This document shows positions 27,501 to 39,900 of a DNA stretch of 64,000 bases, piece by piece (position 1 is the stretch's first letter; every line of letters starts with the position of its first letter). Where the stretch lies: NCBI GenBank assembly GCA_013396755.1, contig VWZF01004785.1, positions 686,589-750,588 on the forward strand. Direction: 5' to 3'. The position numbers were made by a program, and so were the translations under genes. The notes below the pieces were generated by a model, which saw only the letters and a program-made list of their open reading frames with translations, ran no database searches and was not told the DNA's origin. Source of the DNA: Sclerurus mexicanus. Its lineage: Eukaryota; Chordata; Aves; Passeriformes; Furnariidae.

Positions 27501-28206
27501 AGACTTTCTCGTACTTACCACGCAAACTTGATATATTAGGTGCTCAAAGCGAAATCAGTAGCTTGAAGTGAGCTTGTGACATACTACCCCTGTTTGCAGA
27601 CCCCAAATTAGAGATATTATGGTGAAATATGTCAATACCTTACCTAAGTCAGGATCATGAGCTTGCTGTTCCATTTGCCATTTTTTGTTTGCTGCTGGTT
27701 TTTCTCCAGTGACTGGTTCTCGAATTAGTTACCCGAATTTCATTGTTATAGGTATTTTGAATGTTTATTTAAAATTGATTCTTTCAGATTTTCCATTCCC
27801 TGTAATAAAAGACAGTGAAAATGGTTTTGCGGACTCTCTGAAGTGCGTTGGATAAATCACTGGATACAACATGGTCACTAAGCTATTGCTTAGAATGAGT
27901 TCGTTGTTCCAGACAACTAACTCCCTTAATTAAAATGTAACATTTTGTAGATATTGTGTCTCAACCTCAGGACAAGCAACTAGTGCCAGGTAATGTACGA
28001 TTGTGATAAATTGTATTTCAAAGTCACAGAAATAATGTTTCTGGAGTCACAGAAATTAAGTTAGCATAAGCATAATTAAAAAAAAAAAAAGGAGCTGGAG
28101 AAAAATCTTCATGGCAGAATACTAGATCACAAGCTGTTCAAGTTTCTCCTTGCAGCCGCCATCACTTATGGTCACAGGACAGCAGCTGAGATAAGTCTGA
28201 ATTAGC
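21571..28206. other. Intronic stretch without gene or recognised repeat
   Basis: Nothing supported. At 26667-26940 both strands are open for 82 codons over the same bases; this looks like a chance run without stops rather than a coding exon, since neither translation shows a recognisable domain. A short palindrome CCCCCTTCAAGGGGG lies near 25667. Confidence 0.6.
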
Positions 28207-28311
28207 TTTTGATTGTTTTTTGTTTCATTTTGGTTGGTTTATGGTTGTGGGTTTTTGTTTGTTTTTTTGTTTGGGTTTTATTTGTTGGGTTTTGTTTGTT
28301 GTTTTTTTTTT
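28207..28311 (+). repeat. G/T-rich low-complexity tract
   Basis: About 105 nt dominated by GTTT, GTTTT and GGTTT units on the plus strand, ending in a run of T just before AATAAAGG. It is the second of several similar tracts with the same strand bias. Confidence 0.93.
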
Positions 28312-29600
28312 AATAAAGGCAGACTTTTGGCTATACAGAGCACTTAACTGTAAAAATCTACTGATTTCTACATGAAGTCATTGCACGGTGTAATATGTCT
28401 AAGTTATTTATTTGCTGACAAAGTTTTTGCTACCTTCTCTTCAGTATGCTTTTGGAAGATGTTAATAACTTGCATGAGCAGCAGGAACCCACCATAAATG
28501 GTTTCTCCAAGTTATCTGTAGAAGACAAAGATGGGAGCAATAGAAAAAAAATACTAATATAGAAAAATCAAGCACCTGTTAAAATGAGTCAAATTTGATG
28601 ACCAGAGACACATTTTGGGCCACTAGGTAAAAGAAACATGAAGCAAATAAATCTCTTGCAAAAATAGTAAATGAGTTTATGAACTAATAGAGAAACCAAG
28701 CAATGGCTTGGAGAAATATTAATTAAATTGTCAGGACTTGTGAGACCTCCACAGGGCTTATAGCTGGTGGGGCTTTTATTGCATGAATGTATAACCAGCA
28801 TTTGGTCTTGAAGTAGTAGATGTGATTCTAAAACTCATCTGAGGTGTTTTTGAGTTATTTTGAGGGTTACACCTGGTTTAAGCAAATGTGCCCTCTTGCA
28901 GCCTCTGCAATATGCTCTTCCTGCAGTCAAAATCCCTTCAAAACCTGGTTTTGACTGCCACTGTGCCTGACTCAGGAACAGGACCAAGCATGGCTGGCTG
29001 ATGGCCAGCTGGTGATCTGTAGTTGGTACAACGTACCCAACTGAGCGGGTAGGAAGTTAGTGCACAAAAGTGTAACCTCCGGGGAAAAAAAGAGGCCTGG
29101 GAGCCAGCTGCAAACAGCAAAGGCTGTTATGGCAGCTGCCTCTTGTGGCAGACCTTCCCTTTTCCACGGGCAACTCTATAGCAATTGAAGATTTTCTTAC
29201 GCACCTACTCCTTTATTCTGATGTTTTTCAAATTCATCACGTCTTTTATGCAGGAGTAATCTGTGTAGCTGATGTAGAGTATGTCTGGCTGGGAATAAGC
29301 TTTACACTTGCTCGCCTCATTTGCACAGGAATACGGTGGACTGCTCTGGTAAGAAAATCAAGTACTACTCTTGGTGTGCAATCGAGAATCCTGTGAGCTA
29401 AGTCCCTAATGACAGCAATTTCTCACTTAAGGCTGGGTGTGTGTCTGCAGCTTTGATGTGGGTAGTTAATATTGTCCTGTTGTAATTCTTTTATTGAACT
29501 TCCCATATGAAGTCTTGATTGGTGGTTGAAAGGTCTTGGAGTAAAGATCTAGAAGTGTGTTTTTAATAATGCAAAAAAAGAAAATATGAGTATTTCTTAT

Positions 29601-29683
29601 TGTTTGGTGAGGTTTTTTTGGTTTGTGTTTTGGGGTTTTTTGGTGGGTTTTTTTTTGGGTTTTTTTTTTTGTTTGTTTTGTTT
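29601..29683 (+). repeat. G/T-rich low-complexity tract
   Basis: About 83 nt of mixed T runs and G runs (GGGG, GGG) on the plus strand with almost no A or C. The open frames at 29466-29687 (minus, K/T/Q/P-rich) and 29600-29872 (plus, F/G-rich) are translations of it. Confidence 0.93.
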
Positions 29684-32600
29684 GCATTTTCTTCTTTCAG
29701 AAGCCAAGTACAGTGCTCAGCTCCCGTTATTGAACTGTCCTCAGTGTGTTGGGCAATCTATTTGATGCATAGACTGTTGGGATTTTTTCATTTGTCTTCC
29801 ATGTGTTACACAGAAAACCCACTAAGGACCAAGCTATTCATTAGAGATGGCATGTATAGGGTGACAGACTGAGCTGTGAGTGTCGTCCGTCATGCACAGA
29901 GAGAGAAAACTTGAGGTATTGTTGGAAATTTAAATTAAACTGCACAGGTTTTCTGTGACTTTAAGGTTCACGATAGCTCTGCTGTTCATCAGATCTGTGC
30001 TTTTATGTTGCTATCCCTGAGTCCTCTGCATTAGTCTGTGTTCTAACTGAGTAGAAGAATTTCTCATCAGGCAAGTACAGCCTTCTATAATGCTTCTCCC
30101 CTTACTTGGCAAAATCTCCTGTTTGTGTTAATACAGCTGTTTTTGGTGCTGGGGAGTGGCAGGTCTTGTCAGTCTGCTGTCAGCATAGAAGGCAGCCAGT
30201 TGTCCTTTCAGGCAGGCCAAGTCCGAAATATACCTATTTATCTTAAATTCTGATATTTTTTTCATGTCAGAGCAGTACTTAGTAAAAAATTTGGAGAGTT
30301 GAACAAAATATTTCTCGCTCAAAGATATGCCACATGTGGAATGATTTTTCCAAAAATAAGAAAAAAAATCAACAGGGTTTGTGCTGAAAGCCTCCATGGT
30401 TTGCTTTAATCTTCAAACTTTTCATAGCTCATTTTGTCACCAACTTCACGACTACATAATTTCTTTCAGTTGTACCTCTTTGGAGCCTTACATATTAGAA
30501 TCATCTTCTATTTTTTAGCCCAAACATATAATTTATAAGAAGACATCCAACTTTGATGGACAATACTCAGACAGAGAATGCAGAATTTCCTACAGTATTA
30601 CCAGTTACTGGTCTTCAATTACTATTGTCATTGTTATACTTGTGGCTTAATACCATATTTGAAGCTTTCAGTCACTGCATCCCTTTAATTCTTTTTTTTT
30701 CCATTGGATTAACCAGCTTTTAAGACCAAGAATTTTGTTTCTCTGATAGTACTTGGCTGCCATTATTCTTTCTGCTAAATCTCATACATTTTCTACAACT
30801 CTTAAACAAATATTTCAACTTCTTCAGGTTTTCAATACTTTTTAAAAGGTATGAATCCCTAAAGCAATATGTAATCTTCCAGTGCAGGAAGATCACTGAA
30901 GCAGTGTAGCTGTTGCAAGGGATGGGCAGCCTGCTTCCCTGTGCTCTTCTGGCCCCATGATGTGGGAATTCTGTCACAGCTTTGCCACAACATCTCCATG
31001 TGCAATCTAGAGACCAGTGCAAAGGTAACGGCACGTTTCTGCACAGGTCCAGCTCTTGGCAAACAGGATGTTTCCCCTTACCCTATAGGCCTTGGGTGTC
31101 TCAGACTGCATTGCCTGGGGCCTCTGGTCCCAGGGGGCTTCTTGCAGTAAAGATTGTGCTCTAACTGTACATAGGCAGTGTGGGTCAGGCTGTGAACCTG
31201 AGCTGAACTCAACTAGAAACCCAGAGTACTTGTAAGAAATACGCAGACATACTTAAACAGCTTTGCAGGAAATTTCCCTGAAAGGGGGAGTTTAATCTAG
31301 GTGAGAGCTGAGTCAGTCTTGAGTCATTTGTGGAGGTGTCTGTGCTATGCTCCCTGGCACATCCAATATTAGCTGTATTTATGTGACTGTTTGTTTCTTT
31401 GAATTATGACAAATTTTAAAGGAAATTTGTATTCTTTTGGTTGACCTGCTTTCTTGTTAGTTTGTGGCATAATTAAAACATATCTATTTTAATTTATGGA
31501 GAGGTGAGGCTGATGTGCTTCTTTTAATAAATGAATTCTTTGTTATACTTGTAAAAATTAAGCTTTTTATGACTACCCTTGTATGTAGTACATAACACTG
31601 TAATTTAATACTCATCAGGATGCCAACTGTATAGCTGACACCAGAAGGAAGGCACACTGTGTTCGTGAGTGGAGGGAACTGGCAGGCTATTAAGGCACAG
31701 CATTAATGTGTGGAGGTACTGCACGAGGCACGTGTGGGACAGAGGGTGGCAAGGATGAAGGCATGCACCTGTTCTGTGTGTTTGAGATGTGTGGTGACCA
31801 GTCCTCTCCTCCCTACCTCTCCAAACCCTTCTGCTGTGAGCAGGGCAACAGTTTCCTCTGACTCGTACGTGTTACACTCAGCAAAATGTGACTCTTTTAA
31901 ATAAACGAGATTCTATCAGGCATGCACCCAGTATCTGTTTTTCTTCTGAAGTGGAATACCTTGTAGGATTCTGGTTTATTTTTATTTTATGGTTTGAACT
32001 GATCATTAGCAGTATATGATTACCAGTAAGATAGTAATGAAACTACTTTCCTTTATTTTGAACTTACGAGGTGTTTAATCTTTGAAGGCAGTGTAGTAAG
32101 ACTGTCGTCACCCAGGATGGATAAATAGTACTGAGATGATGCCTTAAGATCCTTAGTATGCATATGTTACTTGAGAATATAGGAAGTTTTTTGCATATTA
32201 GTTACTGTACTAATAACACTAGGGGCCTTTTCTGTTTGGTTTTTTTTTCCTATCTGTGAATGTGTAATTATTTTCATACAATATTTAATAACAAAAATAT
32301 GACACAATGACTTAACCGTAGGAAGACATGTAGCTGAGGTTGATGCTGCATGTTTATTCTAGTCATAGGTGCCTAAATATCACAGTGCATTTAATATACA
32401 ATGTCATATACATACTGATGTGAGCATAATGTACTGCTAGTAGCTCAGCAGAATAGGAACTTTGTACTGATGAAATGTCAGTCTTAATTTTTTATTACCT
32501 TAGCTGTGGGCATTTTATGTCAAAATCAGATCTGAGCAAATACTGCAAAATGCTATTCAATGAAAACACTTTGATTTATTTAATGTCTTGCAGATGTACA

Positions 32601-35600
32601 AGTGTCTTCTTATACAGTCTTTAAGAGATGTTCGTGGCCATGAAAACTGAAAGGGATTTCATCAGATTTAACACCTTCAAGCACTGGCTAAAAATATAGT
32701 CAGAAAATGAGTCAGTAATTAAACTAGTTATGTTAAAAAAGGAATCTCACATTTTGTGCTTAGCAAAAGAAGAAATGAAACTCACCATGCAGGGTCTTTG
32801 TTCAAATTGTTTAGTGTATCTTAAATACATATTGAAATTGTGATTCTCCTGATGAGCTAAACCATCCGCGGATTGAAATAGTTTTTCATAAAGTATTGTT
32901 TAGAACTTTTTGCTCTTCAGAGGTTCATGGCTGAAAAAAGGGGAACTGAACTCAAGAAAAATTGTTTGCAAGGAATACTGTGTTCCTTAGCTACATCTGC
33001 TCATAATAATTGAGAGAGGTGGGTTCTTTTTTGGCAGAAGTAAATGGTACAGTTCTCCGGTTTGGTTGCAGTGATTAGAGCAGTGAGAGGGTTGAGGGAG
33101 GGTCACCGTGCAGCCTCATGTGGCTTTCGGTGTGGGTGACTGGAAGCCACAAAATTCATCAGAGTAGGGGCCATCTGCATGTAGAGTGCCTCAACAGGGC
33201 CGGGCAGGAGAGAGGCCGCTGTGGTGGATACCTAGTGAGCCTCAGCTTCCTGCAATACTACCTCTGATTCAGACTCTGAACGTCTAAGCCAGCATGTGGC
33301 TTGGCTGAAGCAGAGTTTTTATAAGCTGTTTATAAGCCAGAACAAACTTCTGAGAGGGTGATTTTCTTTGGGGTTCCCTTTCACACGTCCTTTTATTTTT
33401 CATGTCTCATATAAGAGGTTTTTCATTTTTGGCAGACTGTCTTCTCAGGGCACTCTGACACTGCATTATTTGCTATAGGTGGACCCAGATTGCTGGGTAA
33501 AAAAACAACAATGTATACTTCCTTGGAGGTTGTAAACTGTATTTTAAAATCCACTGAAAGAAGAGTATTTTTGATACATGTGATATATGCTATGGGAATG
33601 GCAACCAAAACATTAAAAATGGCTTTGTTCTGTCTTTTTAGTTATCAATGGCAGTTTTTAAACCATTAGAGTTTCAGGTTGCTGTATATACAAAAGGAAA
33701 TTATGTGATTCCAAATTATAATTGGAGATGTGGTTATAGAATAACGAATGAGAATAATTAATAGAAAGTTAATTGAGTAACATAAGAAAAGTTTATCCTG
33801 GTATATTGGGATTGCATGCTTCAGTTGATACTTAGTGTACTTTTGGGATTTCTGGTTGCACCTCACCTCTGGTTCTGATAGTATATTGTATTATGAAGAA
33901 TATTAATAATGCTGCAGAACAATTACTGGTTCATTTGCTAACTGATTAAAATTCATGCATAATTTATTTGAACTGGAGGAGACTTTATAAATAAGTCTCC
34001 TTGGCCTCAAGAGCTTAAAAACAAAATGTGTATGCTAATATAAGAATGTGCTTTACTTCTTAACATAAAAACTTAATAGGAAATGGTATATTAGCCTCAT
34101 TAATTTGAGGGGTTTTTTTGGTGATAATCGTGCTCTTAATCAAAGTGTATACTTCTAAACATAGCTATATGTTTTAGAAGTTTATAACTTGGAGTTGGTG
34201 GTGCATCATGCTCATCAACGATTATGTTTTCTGCTGTAATATATGCTGACCTTAGAATACATTAGTTTGACATTTAATATGTTAGTTCCACAGCAGATAA
34301 ACTGCCCTCATTAAGCCCAGCTGCATTTCTGAGCTTTGATTCAGGTAGGAATCTGAATGAGTTCATATGCACATTTCTTGCCAAAATAGGGTAAAATGTT
34401 AATAATTAATTGAGATGTTTTCTATGCTTTTGTATGTCCCAAAGCAGAAATGGAAACACCTTGGAGCATTCACCTTTTCACTCCAGGAGGAGACTATCAC
34501 CTTCCATTAGAGCTGTTATGGCATGGCCACAGATTCCCTGGTCTCCAAACCGAGTGGTTTGAGATGCAGCTAATTTAGACAAAAGTCTGCATGAAATCCT
34601 TTTGTGCCAAAATATGGGAATCTTGGTTGCTTATAGAGCAATTATAAATACACTGTTTGGAGCAAGCTCTGCTATTGGAAGGAAACTTTACTGCTGGACA
34701 TAGAGAACAAGGCAGAACTAGGGAGTCATTAGCCGAACTTCACTGAGCAGGGAAGATGGGATGTCAAAGGAAGTCCACCACTCCCCCTCCACGAGCTGTG
34801 TCATTGACACTGGTGGGATCATTCTCAGGAGACGGAATATGTACAATTCTTCTGTGTCTTAACCTCTGCTGTGCAGAGGGTGGGGGGAATGAGAAGGATC
34901 CCCCTCTAAGGAGATCTTGTGGTCTGGGGCTAAATGTTTTTTTTTTTTTTTAATGTACTGGCCATGAGATCCTGTCTAAATGTTCAGAGTCACTGCATTG
35001 TTAGTTCTGCATCACTGCTGTGTGAAACCCCTGTGTGCACTGAATTTAGCATTGTTGCCTAATTAACTGAAACAAATTAGTTGAAATATGAGCCATCTGG
35101 AATGAAAATGAACCTTCCATGTTTATCAGTGGATTCATTTTATTAGAAAAGTACATGTTGCTTGTGATTTGCTTCTTTAAAAAATCATGCTGAGGCAATG
35201 TTTCTATGTTAACATTTCTCAGGGTAGGGGCGACCGCTCCTTCCCGTTTGGTTACCTTTCTCACGTTGCAACTGCATTGAAATATTTAGGCAAGCAGGAG
35301 ATGATAACAGGGGAAGACAAAAGGCAACACACATCCTATTGTTTTAATTTCAAAATCAGTACTAAGTTACTGAAGAATCAAATATTATATGTTTTTGCCA
35401 TATGTCTTTATTTTGTCATTCTCCTGGCACTTTTGCTCAGGTATGAGTATTCTGAATGTCTGTAATAGGCATCTGTTTCTTTTACTATTAACTGCTTCTG
35501 GTGGGTTTCAAATTAACTGTAGTGATACTCATTTTTAAGAATGTTTTGTTCAGGGCTAGTGTATCACATATTGAAGCTCTTTCTCTAAAGAAAGTATGAA

Positions 35601-35963
35601 TGTAGCTTCAGTCAATAAAAGAAAATCTCAAGTTACTGCCACAATAAATTATATAAATGAGTTGGGTTTTTTTTTTCAGAAAGAGATCTTAAGAAGCAGC
35701 AATATATAAATCAGATAGGATTTCATGGTCCCTAGCTGAGATTTTTAAATGGAAAAAATAGCAGTGAACAGATGCCAGTGGTGCACCACTCATTTCCATC
35801 AGCTGAAATTCTCCTCAGCTCTTCAACATTTGTTTGAATATGCGTCTGAGTTTTGGAATCTTTGTTGACCGAAATCAGGCAGCTTTCTGTGTAAAGAGTC
35901 CTCCTCTTACTGGATTTTCTGGCTTTAGTTATATCACTGGTTTATTTTTTGTCTCCCCTGCAG
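29684..35963. other. Intronic stretch leading to the FnIII exon acceptor
   Basis: No exon or repeat family recognised. Two places are locally CpG- and GC-richer: 33055-33230, and 35219-35270 (GGGGCGACCGCTCCTTCCCG). A T-run of 13 lies near 34938 and a T run near 35668. The frame of exon B stays open for 130 nt into this intron (from 35834). Confidence 0.6.
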
Positions 35964-36257
35964 AGCCACCTCGGCCAATAGCACCCCCGCAGCTGCTGGG
36001 TGTGGGGCCTACGTACTTGCTCATTCAGTTGAATGCCAACTCCATCATTGGGGACGGACCCATTATCCTTAAAGAAGTGGAATACCGAATGACGTCTGGG
36101 ACTTGGACCGAAACCCATGCTGTCAATGCACCAACATACAAGCTCTGGCACCTGGACCCTGACACTGAATATGAGATTCGTGTCCTGCTCACCAGACCAG
36201 GTGAAGGTGGGACTGGGCAGCCAGGACCGCCACTCATCACCAGGACCAAATGTGCTG
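35964..36257 (+). CDS. PTPRT: PTPRT internal exon, first fibronectin type III repeat
   Basis: Internal exon of 294 nt (98 codons, phase 1 to phase 1) encoding one whole FnIII repeat of the same receptor. Seen: polypyrimidine tract and CCCCTGCAG acceptor ending at 35963, donor GCTG|GTGAGT at 36257/36258. The first codon is completed by the G left from exon A, giving Glu, then PPRPIAPPQLLGVGPTYL. Typical FnIII features follow: ANSIIGDGPI, the central strand EVEYR, the conserved YKLWHLDPDTEYEIRVLLTR core (the Tyr-corner region of the fold), and a Gly-rich GEGGTGQPGPP loop before ITRTKCA. Symmetric phase 1 borders are typical of extracellular modules. The residues match R2B phosphatases throughout and fit PTPRT best; LLGVGPTYLLIQ separates it from PTPRM. 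The exon is visibly more GC-rich than exon A and than the flanking intron. No N-glycosylation sequon is present in it. It would be about exon 7 in the human numbering (inferred). Confidence 0.95.
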
Positions 36258-36789
36258 GTGAGTGCAGCCTTGCAAAAATGAACAAGACCCCGAAACTGTT
36301 TATTTAATGGTTTAATTGATTAGCAGGCTTGTTGGCTCCAGTTAAGTTGTAGCAGAACCTAAGGATTCTCTTCACACCCACAGGACCTTCAAGTTTCTGG
36401 GCCAACAAAGATTTGCTGTGTCCTCTGTTTTGTTCAGTCATTGTCTGGGTTGCTGTTTGCTAATCCTAGGAGGGTAGGTTAGGAGGCAAGACTTTAGAAA
36501 TCTAAGAAAACATTTTGCTTCTCCTCCTGCAAGCAAGAAGACCTCATAATTCTGGAAAATACAGACCACCTTGTTTTTTCACCTTCATATTTTCACTTAC
36601 ATTTTAAGTCAACTTACACAAAAAGGAACTTGCATGGGGAAAAATGTTATGTTTAAGAAATAGAATAATATTAAAAAAATGTAGTGTACTTCTGCATAAT
36701 TTGTCTTTTCTAAAGCAGTTACACATGGCCTGCCAGAGTCTCCAAGAACTGAAATACAAATACTAAAATCTCTAGCCGTGAGTTCAAGA

Positions 36790-36926
36790 ACTTTCAGAGT
36801 TCAAGAAGCATTTGGAGAATGCTTTCAGGTACATGGTGTGATTCTTGGGACTGTCCTGTGCAGGGCTGAGAGTTGGACTCGGTGATTCATGTGGATCCCT
36901 TCCAACTCAAGATGTTCTGTGATTCT
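36790..36926 (+). mobile_element. Short CR1 tail downstream of the FnIII exon
   Basis: About 137 nt of CR1 3' end in sense orientation: TTCAGAGTTCAAGAAGCATT, TGGAGAATGCTTTCAGGTAC, GTGCAGGGCTGAGAGTTGGA, and the terminal TTCTGTGATTCT at about 36914-36925. It is closely similar to the last 130 nt of the copy at 4860 and lies about 530 nt after exon B. It is a 5'-truncated insertion with no coding content. Confidence 0.88.
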
Positions 36927-39900
36927 CCAAATTGTAAGGTACAATTGGAAATATTAATAAGAGTGTTTTCTCCATTTTTTACTACCATCACCAAAATCGT
37001 GTGCTGCTGAGCCCTGCAGTCTTCTTGTTTCTTTATGCCCCTGCATGGCCAGCACCAAGAAGATTAAGCACTGCTTAATCTTGTGTTATATGCTGTTTCT
37101 TCTAAAGATACTTAAAGTTATTTTAATCTCAGTTTTCACAAGAAGAAAGGTAATACATAATCTCATGGTTGTAGGAGAAAAAGTCATAGATTTGAATCTC
37201 AGACTGAGAGGCAAATGACTATAACTTAAAATTGTGGGTATTCTTTCCCCTTAATCTCAGGACTTCTAGGGCCAGACAGTATTTTAAAGTTGTCACTGTA
37301 TTAGATTTATCAAGGAGTGTTTATAACCATCTATTCAAAATTGCATTAAAGTAGTTAGAAGGAAAAGCTGCAGTTTCAGGTTTCCATGTGCCATGTGTAT
37401 GGTACATATGTGAATCAGAAATATAAATGGAATAGTTTTTTCACAAGTTGGTGACAGATCTCAGTGGGCCAGCTCTTTGATGGATGACCACTCATTTTGT
37501 TTATTTAAGAAAGAGTGACAGGATCTGGATCAGAAGCCAGAACTTCCAGTGGACTACGTTAATAGGTATGAAACACAGCAAATTAGACAGTCGTCTTAGA
37601 AATTGGGCATAGCACTGTCAGAAGCTTAGGCACACAGCTGAAGTAAGACTAAGCTGAAGGCATCTTTTGCAGTTTGTGATCATATTTATAATTTAGTCTG
37701 TCTTTCCAGTGAAGTAGAAAGATCTGTGTGTCCATCTCAGTTAAGGTGACAGTTGTTGAGACCTGAGTAAGGTTAAAGCATTGATTTATTGCACTGAATT
37801 AATTTAGACATTCTTCTGAAAAACTAGGAATTGGAAAACAGTTTCTGTCTTAAAGAGGCTGAGCTGAGACTAATAAATCAAGATGTTCATGTTCTTTTCC
37901 TAGCACTTAAGAAAATAAAATTTCATTTACCCAGGTCATGACAGACGAAAGCTTTTTAATAAGAAAGGAAAAGAAAGGAAGTCATTATTTATGTGACATA
38001 TTTTTAGAAGCCAGTTAGGGGAAACAATGTATTTGTGGGTGTGATTTTATTTTTAATTTATTTTTAGCGTAACGTTTGCATATAAGGCTCCAAAATCTAG
38101 TCTGTCTTGAGAAAAATTTTAAATTCAATTTATTCCACTATGAAATGAAGCAGAAAAAGAAATACTTGAGCAGAAAAATCTGAACTTCTGTGATAACATT
38201 AATAATAATGAAATCTCAAGCTGTTTACCTTGCAGTAAGACTGATTCTTCTTATTTCGTCAAAGTGAAGGCAAATAAATGTTACTATTAGCTAGTTTCAG
38301 TTAGAAGACGGTGAGTCAGCAAGGGCTTGTGAAGACTGAAGGATTGTGCCCAGCATCAGGGATGAGTCAGGGACAGAACCAGCTTGAACAGCATGTCACC
38401 CTGCTGCCTCCTCACCTGTCTGGAAAATGAGACAGACCTTCCTTTTTTGCAGTGTTCTCCCAAGGCTTCTGATAGACAACTGCAAGCCCCAGTAAATATG
38501 AATTTTTTATTTTTATGTATTTTACTTGTAAAAGGCAAACTATAAGCATAAAAATTAGTCTTTTCCAAAGAGAAGATTTATAAGGAAAGGTAAAGGTAAT
38601 AATGGAATAGCTCACCCTGCAGTCTCTGTTGCTGCCAGTATTGTACAAGTGACTGGCAGGTGATTTACTGTGCTATATTAGATGACATCTCTGCAGCAAT
38701 ATCTTCTTTCTGGGGATTCTTCAATTATTCCTAATTCTCGTTTCTGACAAGATTGCTTATTTTTCAGACAGATACTCACTTTTCTTCAATGTTCTTTGTC
38801 AATTTTGTCTTTCCTTAAGTTTTATATATATTAGTTCAAATTCTGAAACAAGTTATAATTGTTTATCAGCTCAGTGTCAGATGGAGTGGCAGGAAATAAA
38901 TGAATTTTCAACATGAATTTGACTGCTCTCTATAAAGATAAAAAGCACACATTAGTTAATGCTGATCTGATGAGATTGTAAACGTTAAAGTTTACATTCT
39001 GAGTAGCAGCAACAGGAAACTCACTGAAAAAATAATGAGAGTTGGTTAGTATTCTGCTCTCTGTTTAATACTTATGCAAATATTAGCATTGTTTTCAAAT
39101 GAAGATTAAAATATTTTTTCCCATAATTCATTCAGTATTTATAATTTCATGATACTTCTTAATAACATATTATTGATCAGTTGGCCTGTGCTTCTGCTCC
39201 TTAGTGATTTGAGTGATGATTGTATTTGTCTTGTTGCCATATGTGCACTTCTATTATTAGTTATTTAGATAATTTTTCTGTCTTCCTCATAGCAAAACTA
39301 GTGTCTGGTGACTCATTTACTAAATGTTTCCACTAATGCTAAACAAAATTGTTCTTTAATGAAGAGATAATTCTTCCACTAGTTAAGTCCTCTGACAGCC
39401 TGTTTGTCTGCCCGGCATTTGCCAGGTAATCTTTCCTGTGCTGAAGCTGAGCAAAGGCATTTTGCAAACTGTCTTGTTTTATTAGTCTGTGATTGAAGAT
39501 AGCTGAGCAATCAAATATATGAAAACACTTGCATTTTTTAAATGGCTGAAGTCTAAAACATCTGAAGCAAAACACTATTTTTGACATCATCCTCCTTAAT
39601 AACCAGGTGTATGCTTTGTTTTTTCCTTTTCTAAGCACTGCTGATGATGGTACTGGGCACTGCGTTCCCGGGTGCTGATGTTGAAGGCGCCTGTCTCCCC
39701 ATCAGTCCTCACAGGGCACTTGGGCTTTATTTCATTATGACTACACATTTTGCTCATATTATTGACTTAAGGATTTTAACACTAACACAGAAGTTAGAGG
39801 GTAACAGTTGAATCAGAAGTAATCTTTAAGGCTGTTTTCTGTGGCTTTGGGTTATGTTGTCCTTCTGAGTGTATCCTCTGTTGTGATTGTCTTTCCTTGG

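Larger units (their letters stand above)
3915..35963 (+). other. PTPRT: PTPRT intron between Ig and FnIII-1 exons, 32,049 nt
   Basis: Complete phase 1 intron with GT donor (GTAAAG) and AG acceptor (CCCCTGCAG). That it is a single intron, with no missed exon, follows from the protein: LIVR plus a split Glu continues directly into PPRPIAPP, as in other R2B receptors. It holds three CR1 copies, one older CR1/L3-like remnant, a small tandem repeat and several T/GT-rich tracts, listed separately. Very long introns are typical of PTPRT in vertebrates. Confidence 0.9.

Noticed and set aside
29466..29872. K/T/Q/P-rich minus frame and F/G-rich plus frame
   Set aside because: Both are translations of the G/T-rich tract at 29601-29683.
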